NCBI GenBank assembly: GCA_002067855.1
Contig: MVQS01000359.1
Coordinates: 1 to 7,167 of the forward strand
Reading direction: 5' to 3'
Origin: Syntrophaceae bacterium PtaB.Bin038
GTDB taxonomy: Bacteria; Desulfobacterota; Syntrophia; Syntrophales; UBA2192
DNA: 7,167 bases
This document shows positions 1-5,569 of the stretch, one piece after another (positions within the stretch are counted from its first letter, which is position 1; each line of letters starts with the position of its first letter). The translations under genes and the position numbers were made by a program. The notes below the pieces were generated by a model. The model did not search any database and was not told the origin of the DNA. It saw only the letters and a list, made by a program, of their open reading frames with translations.

Positions 1-25
1 ACGTCATTGCAGGTGAGGAGCGTTG

Positions 26-838
26 TTGTTCAAGAAGTATCTCGCCGTCATCGTAGCCTTCATCCTGATCGCCGTCTCCCTCGTCATCCTGTCCCAGAGC
101 CTCAGGCGCCCGGGAAGCCCGGGGATCATGAAGAAGCTCGTCTTCGAGGTGACGGCTCCCCTGGAGCAGGGGATCCACGCGGGCGTGGACTCCGTGGGCG
201 GGGCATGGAGGCGCTATCTCTTCCTCGTGGGCCTCGAGCAGGAGAACAGGGAACTGCGCAAGAAAATCGCGGCCCTGCAGAGCGAGGTCAATTACTACCG
301 GGAGATGTCCCTCGAGGGCACCCGGCTCAAAAAGATTCTCGCCCTCGAGGACAGCACCGTCTACCCCACGATCGCGGCCCGCGTCGTAGGCAACGAGGGA
401 TCCTCGCCCTTCCGGACGATCCTGATCAACCGGGGAACCCGCGACGGCGTCAAGGACGGCCTGCCCGTGATCTCGCCGGACGGCGTGGTGGGCCGGGTCA
501 TCGAGACGTCCTGGAATTACGCCAAGATCCTGCTCGTCACCGACTACAACAGCAACATCGACGCCCTGGTCCAGGGCAGCCGCGCCCAGGGGATTCTCCA
601 GGGCGGCGGGCACCGGCTCTCGCGCCTGAAATACGTGCAGCGCACCGAGGAGGTCAAGGTCGGCGAAGCGGTCGTCACCTCCGGGCTCGGGGGGATGTTC
701 CCGAAGGGGCTCATGCTGGGCACCGTCGCCCGTGCAGACAAGAAGGACCCCGGCCTGTTCCAGACGATCGAGGTGGTGCCGTCGGTCGACTTCTCGAAGA
801 TCGAGGAGGTGCTCGTGCTGCAGACGGAGAAAGAATAA
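26..838 (+). CDS. mreC: Rod shape-determining protein MreC
   Basis: MreC is a bitopic inner-membrane protein whose periplasmic part organises the elongasome by contacting PBP2 and MreD. The protein has one N-terminal membrane segment at about residues 5-24, a predicted coiled coil at about 68-112 (rich in E, L, R and K), and then the double beta-barrel domain. That domain carries family-typical stretches such as INRGTRDGV near residue 135 and SPDGVVGRVIE. Its length of about 270 residues is normal. An in-frame TGA at 14-16 forces a TTG start at 23 or 26. I chose 26 because GAGGAG at 15-20 then sits 5 nt upstream; from 23 the spacing is only 2 nt. It is the first complete gene of the mreC-mreD-mrdA-rodA series. 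The family call is sure; the exact start is uncertain by one codon. Confidence 0.95.
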   Translation: MFKKYLAVIVAFILIAVSLVILSQSLRRPGSPGIMKKLVFEVTAPLEQGIHAGVDSVGGAWRRYLFLVGLEQENRELRKKIAALQSEVNYYREMSLEGTRLKKILALEDSTVYPTIAARVVGNEGSSPFRTILINRGTRDGVKDGLPVISPDGVVGRVIETSWNYAKILLVTDYNSNIDALVQGSRAQGILQGGGHRLSRLKYVQRTEEVKVGEAVVTSGLGGMFPKGLMLGTVARADKKDPGLFQTIEVVPSVDFSKIEEVLVLQTEKE

Positions 839-841
839 ACG

Positions 842-934
842 CAGGGTTCAGGGTAAAGGGTTCAGGGTTCAGGGGGAAAGAAATCCCCGTTCCTTTTCAA
901 ACCCTGTACCCTGGCCCCTGACCCCTGGTCCCTG
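842..934 (+). repeat. Heptad-phased inverted repeat between mreC and mreD
   Basis: This imperfect palindrome fills almost the whole mreC-mreD gap. Five G-triplets start at 844, 851, 858, 865 and 872, exactly 7 nt apart. Five C-triplets start at 902, 909, 916, 923 and 930, also 7 nt apart. Every G-triplet faces a C-triplet in one register (paired positions sum to 1776). Over the 33 stem positions 842-874 against 902-934 I count 25 Watson-Crick pairs, 2 G-U pairs and 6 mismatches, all mismatches in the 4-nt linkers. The loop (875-901) is 27 nt, A-rich then pyrimidine-rich, with CTTTTCA at 893-899. No T-run follows, so it is not a standard intrinsic terminator. The G-arm also fits a G-quadruplex pattern (five G-runs, 4-nt loops). 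I do not recognise a named repeat family. Confidence 0.85.
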
Positions 935-938
935 ATTT

Positions 939-1436
939 ATGGCATATTACATTGTTATTCCCTTCTTCGCGCTCCTGCTCGTCGTCCTCCAGCGGACGCT
1001 GCTGGACCTCGTCTTCGGCGGGCGGATCGGCATCGAGGTCTCCCTGATCCTCGTGGTCTGGGCCGGCTTCCACCTCGACATGCTGCGGGGCGGCGTCCTC
1101 GCCTTTGTGCTCGGGTTTCTCCTCGACTGCCTGTCGGGCACGATCCTGGGGCTCACGACCTTCGTCTACGTCGTGATCTTCGTCCTTTCCAGCCTGCTGT
1201 CGCCGCGGATCTACGGGGAGCGGATGCTGTTCATCATGGCCTACGTCTTTCTCTGCGCGCTGCTGGAGGGGCTCTTCCTCTTCGCCGTCTACTGGTTCGT
1301 CTACGACACGGATGTGTCGGACAGCCTGCTGAGGACAACCCTGCCGCAGGCCCTGGTCGCGGGGGTCCTGAGCCCTGCGGTCTTCACGCTGTTCAACCGC
1401 CTGGGGGTCGACGTCTATGCTGGAGAAGCGCGATAG
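939..1436 (+). CDS. mreD: Rod shape-determining protein MreD
   Basis: MreD is a small polytopic inner-membrane protein of the elongasome that works with MreC. The 165-residue product is almost entirely hydrophobic, with five or six candidate membrane segments. It carries the family-typical segment GFLLDCLSG at residues 59-67, with the conserved aspartate at 63. The start is fixed: TGA at 933-935 lies in frame just upstream and ATG 939 is the only plausible start. Unusually, no Shine-Dalgarno sequence precedes it. Positions 920-935 are C-rich and belong to the 3' arm of the inverted repeat, which ends 4 nt before the ATG. The gene is 100 nt from mreC, so coupling from mreC is unlikely, and it overlaps mrdA by 20 nt. 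Sequence identity is weak in this family, so the call rests on length, topology, this motif and synteny. Confidence 0.92.
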   Translation: MAYYIVIPFFALLLVVLQRTLLDLVFGGRIGIEVSLILVVWAGFHLDMLRGGVLAFVLGFLLDCLSGTILGLTTFVYVVIFVLSSLLSPRIYGERMLFIMAYVFLCALLEGLFLFAVYWFVYDTDVSDSLLRTTLPQALVAGVLSPAVFTLFNRLGVDVYAGEAR

Positions 1437-3252
1437 GCTTGTCCGGTACGACCCGGGCGAATACCGCGATCGGTTCACCTTCTTCTTCTGGGTGATCCTT
1501 GCGGCCGTCTGCGTGCTGGTGCTGAGGCTTTGGTATCTCCAGATCATCAAGGGCGAGGACCTGCTCAAGCGCTCCGAGAACAACCGGATCCGCATCCGTG
1601 AGGTGAAGGCCATGCGGGGGATCGTGCTCGATTCCCGCGGCGTCGTGCTCGTGGAGAACCGGCCCTCCTACGACGTGGTCATCTTCCCCGAGGACGTCAA
1701 GGACCTCAAGGGGCTCGTGGAGAAGCTCGAGGCCCTCTACGCGAAGGTGGGACTCACGTTCCCCATGGATTACGAGACGATCCGCGAGAACCGGCGGCCC
1801 TTCACGCCGCTGCGGGTCGACCGCAACGTCAGCCGCGAGAAGCTCGCCCTCATCGAGACCCACTCCCTGGAGCTGCCCGGCGTGGGCATCGACGTCATGC
1901 CCGTCCGGGAGTACTACTACGGGGAGAGCATGGCGCACGTCATCGGCTACATCGGCGAGGTGAGCCGCGAGGAGCTCGAGCGGGACAGGACCTCCGGGTA
2001 CAAGAGCGGCGACTTCATCGGAAAGTTCGGCCTGGAGAAGGCCCTCGACCGCTACATCCGCGGCAAGCCGGGCGGCGAGCAGGTCGAGGTCAACGTCGTC
2101 GGCCGCAAGGTCAAGACCCTGGGCCGCGTCGAGCCCGTCCAGGGCTACCGGGTCGTGCTGACCATCGACTCCCAGGTCCAGAAGGCGGCCTGGGCGGCGA
2201 TGGAAGGCAAGGCCGGCGCCGTCGTGGCCCTCGACCCCCGGGACGGCTCCGTGCTGGCCCTGGTGAGCCGGCCGGGGTTCGACCCCAACCTCTTCAACCG
2301 GGGCGTGAGCGCCGACGTGTGGGAGAGGATCTCCTCGAACCCCCTGCACCCCATGGAGAACCGGGCCATCGCGGGCCAGTACCCCCCGGGCTCCACGTAC
2401 AAGCTGATCGTCGCGGCGGCGGCCCTGGAGGAGGGGATCGTCACCGCCGAGACGGCCTTCAACTGCCCCGGCCACTTCGAGATGGGGACGCGCACCTTCC
2501 GCTGCTGGCGCAAACAGGGCCACGGCCGGGTGAGCCTGCACCGGGCCATCGTGGAGTCCTGTGACGTCTACTTTTACAACGTGGGCAGGCTGCTGGGCGT
2601 GGACAAGCTGGCCGAATACGCCCAGGCGTTCGGCCTGGGGACCCGCACGGGCGTCGCCATGACGGGCGAGCGGCGGGGGCTCATCCCGACGAGGGACTGG
2701 AAACTGGCCCGCTTCGGCATCCCCTGGCAGCCCGGGGAGACGATCTCGATCGCCATCGGCCAGGGCTACAACACGGTCACGCCGCTGCAGCTGGCCAACG
2801 CCTACGCGGCCGTCGCGAACGACGGCGAGTTCTTCACCCCGAGAATCGTCAAGCGGATCGAGACCGACGACGGGGAGATCATCGAGGAGTTCCGCCCGGA
2901 GAAGAAGGCCGTGCTCCCCGTGAGCCGGGTGAACCTGCAGCTGCTCAAGAAGGCGCTGTGGGGCGTCGTGAACGAGCCCGGCGGCACGGGGGCGCAGGCC
3001 CGCGTGCCGGGCAAGGACGTCTGCGGCAAGACGGGGACCGCCCAGGTCATCGGCATGGCCGAGGGCGACGACGGGTCCTCCTACCCCTACGAGTACCGCG
3101 ACCACGCCCTGTTCGTCAGCTTCGCCCCCCGGGACAACCCGGAGATCGTCGTGGCCGTCGTGGCCGAGCATTCGGGCCACGGCGGGTCGGCCGCGGCCCC
3201 GGTGGCCAAAAAGGTCATCGAAGCCTACTTCGCCGGGAAGGTGCGGCCATGA
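1417..3252 (+). CDS. mrdA: Penicillin-binding protein 2 (elongasome D,D-transpeptidase)
   Basis: This class B penicillin-binding protein cross-links peptidoglycan during side-wall elongation, paired with RodA. After a short cytoplasmic tail there is one membrane anchor at about residues 20-43. The pedestal (dimerisation) domain follows from about 55, beginning with the typical REVKAMRGIVLDSRG segment. The transpeptidase domain starts around residue 240 (LTIDSQVQKAAW). All three active-site motifs are intact: STYK with nucleophile Ser326 and Lys329, SCD at 381-383 (SxD is usual in PBP2), and KTGT starting at Lys538. At 611 residues the length is usual. The ATG lies inside mreD (20-nt overlap) behind only a G-run at 1403-1407, which suggests translational coupling. 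Its stop overlaps the rodA start as ATGA. PBP2 rather than FtsI is supported by the motifs, length and neighbours. Confidence 0.97.
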   Translation: MLEKRDRLVRYDPGEYRDRFTFFFWVILAAVCVLVLRLWYLQIIKGEDLLKRSENNRIRIREVKAMRGIVLDSRGVVLVENRPSYDVVIFPEDVKDLKGLVEKLEALYAKVGLTFPMDYETIRENRRPFTPLRVDRNVSREKLALIETHSLELPGVGIDVMPVREYYYGESMAHVIGYIGEVSREELERDRTSGYKSGDFIGKFGLEKALDRYIRGKPGGEQVEVNVVGRKVKTLGRVEPVQGYRVVLTIDSQVQKAAWAAMEGKAGAVVALDPRDGSVLALVSRPGFDPNLFNRGVSADVWERISSNPLHPMENRAIAGQYPPGSTYKLIVAAAALEEGIVTAETAFNCPGHFEMGTRTFRCWRKQGHGRVSLHRAIVESCDVYFYNVGRLLGVDKLAEYAQAFGLGTRTGVAMTGERRGLIPTRDWKLARFGIPWQPGETISIAIGQGYNTVTPLQLANAYAAVANDGEFFTPRIVKRIETDDGEIIEEFRPEKKAVLPVSRVNLQLLKKALWGVVNEPGGTGAQARVPGKDVCGKTGTAQVIGMAEGDDGSSYPYEYRDHALFVSFAPRDNPEIVVAVVAEHSGHGGSAAAPVAKKVIEAYFAGKVRP

Positions 3253-4346
3253 AGATCGACCGCCGGCTCATCTTCAACTTCGACTGGACGTTGATGACGC
3301 TCATCACGATCATCCTGGGCATGGGCGTGCTGAACCTCTACAGCGCGGGCCACGGCCTTTCGGGGGAGCCCCACCTCAAGCAGATGCGATGGGTCGTCCT
3401 CGGGATCGGCGTGATGGTGCTGGCCTTCGCCTTCGATTACCGCTGGATCGCCCGTTACGCCTACGTGATCCACGCGCTGGCCGTCGTGCTGCTCATCGCC
3501 GTCTTCGCCGTGGGGTCGGTGACGAAAGGCTCCCAGCGATGGATCAACGTGGGCGGCTTCACCATGCAGCCCTCGGAGCTGGTGAAGATCACCCTTATTT
3601 TCGCCCTGGCGAAGTACTTCAATGACCACCGGTTTGAAAACAGGGTCGGGATCCGGGAACTCGCCGTCCCCTTTTTGATTGTCCTCGTGCCCTTTGTTCT
3701 GGTATTAAAGCAGCCGGACCTGGGGACGGCCCTGATGCTCATGATCCTGTTCGGGTCCATGGTTCTTTTCATCGGGATCCGCTGGAGGACCCTAGCGGGG
3801 CTCGTCGCCCTCGTGCTGCTCGTCATCCCGCTGGGGTGGAATTTCCTGGCCGAGTATCAGAAGGAACGGGTCCTGACGTTCGTCGACCCGGAGCGGGATC
3901 CCCTGGGGTCGGGCTACCACATCATCCAGTCGATCATCGCCGTCGGCTCCGGGGGGATTCTCGGCAAGGGGTTCATGAAGGGGACCCAGAGCCAGCTGAA
4001 GTTCCTGCCCGAACAGCAGACGGACTTCGTCTTTTCCGTTTTTGCCGAGGAGTGGGGGTTTCTGGGGGCCCTGCTCGTGCTCGTCCTGTTCCTGGCCCTG
4101 ATCCTCTGGGGTCTCAAGATCGCCCGGCACGCGCGGGATTACCTGGGCACGCTCATCGCCTTCAGCGTGACCATGCTGCTCTTCTGGGGCGTTTTCATCA
4201 ACGTGGCCATGGTCCTGGGCATCCTCCCCGTCGTGGGCATCCCGTTGCCGTTCTTCAGCTACGGCGGCTCCTCCATGGTGAAGATGATGGCCGCCATGGG
4301 CTTCCTTATGAACGTGAGCATGAGGCGATATGTGTTGCAATCGTAG
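3249..4346 (+). CDS. rodA: Peptidoglycan glycosyltransferase RodA (SEDS family)
   Basis: RodA polymerises lipid II into glycan strands at the inner membrane, together with PBP2. The 365-residue protein has about ten hydrophobic segments and the SEDS signatures in order: GSQRWINVGGFTMQPSELVK with QPSE at 107-110, KQPDLGTALM, LPEQQTDFVFSVFAEEWG and the C-terminal PFFSYGGSS at 334-342. Asp259 in the QQTD segment corresponds to the essential aspartate of characterised RodA proteins. The frame is open further upstream, but a longer start would run through the PBP2 transpeptidase region. ATG 3249 overlaps the mrdA stop as ATGA and is preceded by GGGAAGGTG ending about 6 nt before it. Length and motifs match RodA; FtsW is unlikely next to mrdA and mreCD. 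No anomaly is visible. Confidence 0.97.
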   Translation: MKIDRRLIFNFDWTLMTLITIILGMGVLNLYSAGHGLSGEPHLKQMRWVVLGIGVMVLAFAFDYRWIARYAYVIHALAVVLLIAVFAVGSVTKGSQRWINVGGFTMQPSELVKITLIFALAKYFNDHRFENRVGIRELAVPFLIVLVPFVLVLKQPDLGTALMLMILFGSMVLFIGIRWRTLAGLVALVLLVIPLGWNFLAEYQKERVLTFVDPERDPLGSGYHIIQSIIAVGSGGILGKGFMKGTQSQLKFLPEQQTDFVFSVFAEEWGFLGALLVLVLFLALILWGLKIARHARDYLGTLIAFSVTMLLFWGVFINVAMVLGILPVVGIPLPFFSYGGSSMVKMMAAMGFLMNVSMRRYVLQS

Positions 4347-4361
4347 GAGGCATACGGCTGA

Positions 4362-4423
4362 AGGCCTAGGGCTTAGGGGAAAAAGCGAAAAAACTCTTCA
4401 TCCAGGCCCTGAGCCCTAAGCCT
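4362..4423 (+). repeat. Heptad-phased inverted repeat between rodA and the bactofilin gene
   Basis: A 17-position stem pairs AGGCCTAGGGCTTAGGG (4362-4378) with 4407-4423 (paired positions sum to 8785). I count 15 Watson-Crick pairs, one G-U pair and one C-A mismatch. The G-triplets at 4369 and 4376 and the C-triplets at 4407 and 4414 are 7 nt apart. That is the same phasing as the repeat upstream of mreD, with different 4-nt linkers. The loop (4379-4406) is 28 nt, A-rich then pyrimidine-rich, with CTCTTCA at 4394-4400. No T-run follows, so it is not a classical terminator. Here the repeat leaves the downstream Shine-Dalgarno (4428-4434) free. Confidence 0.85.
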
Positions 4424-4440
4424 CTCCGAAGGAGATTCCT

Positions 4441-4806
4441 ATGTTGACCAAGGGGAAAAAAGAAGTGGATATCAAGGCCTTTCTCGGGGAGGGGACGGAA
4501 TTCGAGGGGAAACTGATCTTCACCGGCGCCGTCCGGCTCGACGGCAGGTTCAAGGGCGAAATCCTCGGCAAAGGGACCCTTGTCGTGGGGCAGGGGGGCC
4601 GGATCGAGGCCGATATCCAGGTGGACAGCCTCATGGTCGGGGGGGATGTCCGGGGGACGGTGGAGGTCCGGGAGCGGACGGAGATCGACTCGACGGGGCG
4701 GCTCACGGGCAACATCAAGACCGGGATCTTCATCGTGCACGAGGGGGGGCTTTTCGAGGGCAACTGCCAGATGGTGAAGGGAGGCACGGCCCCGAAAGCC
4801 GAATAA
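4441..4806 (+). CDS. Bactofilin family polymer-forming cytoskeletal protein
   Basis: Bactofilins (DUF583) self-assemble without nucleotide into membrane-associated filaments that recruit cell-wall enzymes or organise cell shape and appendages. The 121-residue protein is nearly all bactofilin domain, from about residue 10 to 113. It has regularly spaced glycines and hydrophobics typical of the right-handed beta-helix: FLGEGTEFEGKLIFTGAVRLDG, then KGTLVVGQGGRIEADIQVDSLMVGGDVRG, then GRLTGNIKTG. There is no transmembrane segment. The N-terminus MLTKGKKE resembles the short membrane-targeting leader of some bactofilins, which is inference. ATG 4441 is preceded by GAAGGAG at 4428-4434 at good spacing. 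It sits 94 nt after rodA on the same strand, separated by the hairpin, so it could be read with the rod genes. Several paralogues with different jobs are common, so I give no symbol. Confidence 0.95.
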   Translation: MLTKGKKEVDIKAFLGEGTEFEGKLIFTGAVRLDGRFKGEILGKGTLVVGQGGRIEADIQVDSLMVGGDVRGTVEVRERTEIDSTGRLTGNIKTGIFIVHEGGLFEGNCQMVKGGTAPKAE

Positions 4807-4833
4807 CCGGACCTTTTTCGCTGCATTCCCGTT

Positions 4834-4883
4834 CCGGGTGTCCCCCGGGAGAGAAGCCCCCGCCGGGGGGTTGCCGGGTCTCC
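4834..4883 (+). other. GC-rich hairpin region after the bactofilin gene
   Basis: This stretch can fold on its own. A hairpin pairs A4855-T4872, G4856-T4871 (wobble) and C4857-4861 with G4866-4870 around a GCCG loop. An outer GGAGA (4848-4852) can pair with TCTCC (4879-4883). CCGGG (4834-4838) and CCCGG (4844-4848) could form a smaller alternative stem. No T-run follows, so it does not look like a standard intrinsic terminator. It lies between the bactofilin stop and the atp promoter, where the rod transcript might end or be stabilised. The function is inference. Confidence 0.3.
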
Positions 4884-4913
4884 GCGCCACCCTGCGTTTC
4901 GGGGAAAAAAAGC

Positions 4914-4943
4914 TTGACAATTTTAAGCGTTTGTGGTTAGAAG
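4914..4943 (+). promoter_or_regulatory. Probable sigma70-type promoter of the atp operon
   Basis: A perfect -35 hexamer TTGACA lies at 4914-4919. TAGAAG (4938-4943) matches the -10 consensus at 4 of 6 positions with an 18-nt spacer; reading TTAGAA one base earlier gives 17 nt but a poorer match. An A-tract (4905-4911) immediately upstream could act as an UP element. The spacer is notably AT-rich for this genome. Transcription would start near 4950, giving a leader of about 190 nt before atpF'. No other candidate of this quality was seen in the window. Confidence 0.7.
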
Positions 4944-4980
4944 ACCGCGGTTTTAGCAGGACGGAGCAAAGGGACGTTTC

Positions 4981-5085
4981 ATGAAAAGCGCCAATCATTC
5001 CAGCCGGTTAGACGCAATTTTGCTCCGGGTGGCTGTAAAGGACCCGAAAGGGCTGTTTTCCGTTTTGAACCGGGCGAATTCGTAA
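4981..5085 (+). CDS. Possible 34-residue leader peptide or small protein
   Basis: An open frame of 34 codons begins at ATG 4981 and ends at TAA 5083-5085, between the atp promoter and atpF'. AAAGG (4968-4972) matches the anti-Shine-Dalgarno and lies 8 nt before the ATG. The product, beginning MKSANHSSRLDAILLRV and ending LNRANS, has no membrane segment, no recognisable domain and no run of one amino acid of the kind used in classic attenuators. Its stop codon falls in the loop of the terminator-like hairpin, and part of its ribosome site lies in the first leader stem. That is the arrangement expected if translation controls folding. It may equally be a chance ORF inside a structured RNA. I do not recognise it. 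Confidence 0.25.
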   Translation: MKSANHSSRLDAILLRVAVKDPKGLFSVLNRANS

Positions 5086-5102
5086 GTTCCCTCGGTTTTT
5101 TT
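5068..5102 (+). terminator. Intrinsic-terminator-like hairpin in the atp leader
   Basis: AACCG (5068-5072) pairs with CGGTT (5093-5097). GG (5073-5074) then pairs with CC (5090-5091), and GAA (5076-5078) with TTC (5087-5089). This gives about 10 base pairs with single-base bulges at T5092 and C5075 and a loop of about 8 nt. Seven T (5096-5102) follow, the first two able to pair. This is the only stem-plus-T-run structure I found in the window. Because it lies about 150 nt after the predicted start and before atpF', it could be an attenuator or the end of a small RNA. Confidence 0.5.
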
Positions 5103-5140
5103 GTGCCTGCTCGACGGAGCGAGAGAGAGAGGGTAGGTAG

Positions 5141-5569
5141 ATGGTCGATATCGATTATACCTTGTTCATCCAGCTTGTCTTGTTTCTCCTTTTGATCTGG
5201 ATCCTCAATCAAGTGCTCTACAAACCGCTCCTGCGCATCATGGAACGCAGGAAGGAAATCCTGGACAAGGCCCAGGAAGAGGTGAAGACCGTCCAGGAGA
5301 CGATCGACCGGCGGGTCGCCGAGTACGAGGAGAAGATCCGCGCGGCCAAGATGGAGGCCATGGGCCAGAAGGGGGACCTCGCCAAGGAAGGCGCCGAGGC
5401 CGCCAAGGTCATCACCGACAAGGCCAAGGCCGAGATCGCCGTGATGATGGGAGAGTTTCAGACGAGACTGGAAAAGGAGCTGGCATCGGCGAGGGAACTC
5501 CTGCGGAATCAGTCCCTGAGGATCTCCTCCGAAATAGCCGAGAAGGTCCTGGGAAGGAGCATCAAATGA
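5141..5569 (+). CDS. atpF': F1Fo ATP synthase subunit b' (peripheral stalk)
   Basis: Subunit b' is half of the heterodimeric peripheral stalk that holds F1 against the Fo motor in the inner membrane. The 142-residue protein has one N-terminal membrane helix (about residues 8-27). The conserved junction YKPLLRIMERRKEIL follows at 27-41, then a long charged helix rich in E, K, A and Q to the end, as expected of the stalk coiled coil. ATG 5141 follows a GA-rich ribosome site ending at 5133. The stop overlaps the atpF start as ATGA. With a second, different b gene next to it, this is the b' member of a b/b' pair. It lacks the extra N-terminal hydrophobic segment of its neighbour. The family call is firm; which of the pair is named b or b' is convention. 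Confidence 0.93.
   Translation: MVDIDYTLFIQLVLFLLLIWILNQVLYKPLLRIMERRKEILDKAQEEVKTVQETIDRRVAEYEEKIRAAKMEAMGQKGDLAKEGAEAAKVITDKAKAEIAVMMGEFQTRLEKELASARELLRNQSLRISSEIAEKVLGRSIK

Larger units (their letters stand above)
4950..5140 (+). promoter_or_regulatory. Structured 5' leader of the atp operon (possible attenuator or small RNA)
   Basis: The transcript from the predicted promoter would begin with a structured region. CGGAGCAAA (4962-4970) pairs perfectly with TTTGCTCCG (5019-5027), a 9-bp stem that can be extended by one G-U pair. A CCC-GAAA-GGG hairpin sits at 5043-5052. CAGCC (5001-5005) can pair with GGCTG at either 5031-5035 or 5051-5055, so alternative folds are possible. A terminator-like hairpin follows at 5068-5102. 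ACGGAGC recurs at 4961-4967 and 5114-5120, so both copies could compete for GCTCCG (5022-5027). The atpF' ribosome site is the GA-rich run ending in GAGGG at 5133. I tried to match it to the common riboswitch classes and recognise none. A regulatory role is inference from structure and position. Confidence 0.45.

Noticed and set aside
1..25. End of an upstream gene, possibly mreB (a frame ending at TGA 14-16)
   Set aside because: Only four codons precede the stop and a second frame also stays open to TAG 54-56, so neither the identity nor the frame can be supported from this much sequence.
842..876. CRISPR array or simple tandem repeat
   Set aside because: The units are only 7 nt, imperfect, and mirrored by a complementary arm. 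There are no spacers or cas genes.
7..921. 304-codon + strand open frame overlapping mreC
   Set aside because: It is arginine/proline/glycine-rich out-of-frame translation of mreC that runs into the repeat. The MreC frame has all family features.
842..934. Rho-independent terminator after mreC
   Set aside because: The stem is followed by TTTATG, not a T-run, and the downstream genes plainly belong to the same operon. It is described as a repeat instead.
1393..3180. Very long antisense open frame opposite mrdA
   Set aside because: It is a GC-rich codon shadow. Its product is rich in H, D, G, R and V without any domain, while the + strand encodes a PBP2 with all catalytic motifs intact.
2958..3248. 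N-terminal extension of rodA upstream of ATG 3249
   Set aside because: The frame is open, but the extension is low-complexity R/G/H sequence lying over the PBP2 KTG region. The ATGA junction with GGGAAGGTG gives a normal RodA N-terminus.
4743..4749. Seven-G run in the bactofilin gene as a phase-variation or frameshift site
   Set aside because: The frame continues correctly through it and the protein is intact. G-runs are common in this GC-rich gene, and a single tract of seven is weak evidence.
4857..4872. Intrinsic terminator after the bactofilin gene
   Set aside because: The C5/G5 hairpin is stable but followed by GCCGGG rather than T residues. It is kept only as a GC-rich hairpin of unknown role.
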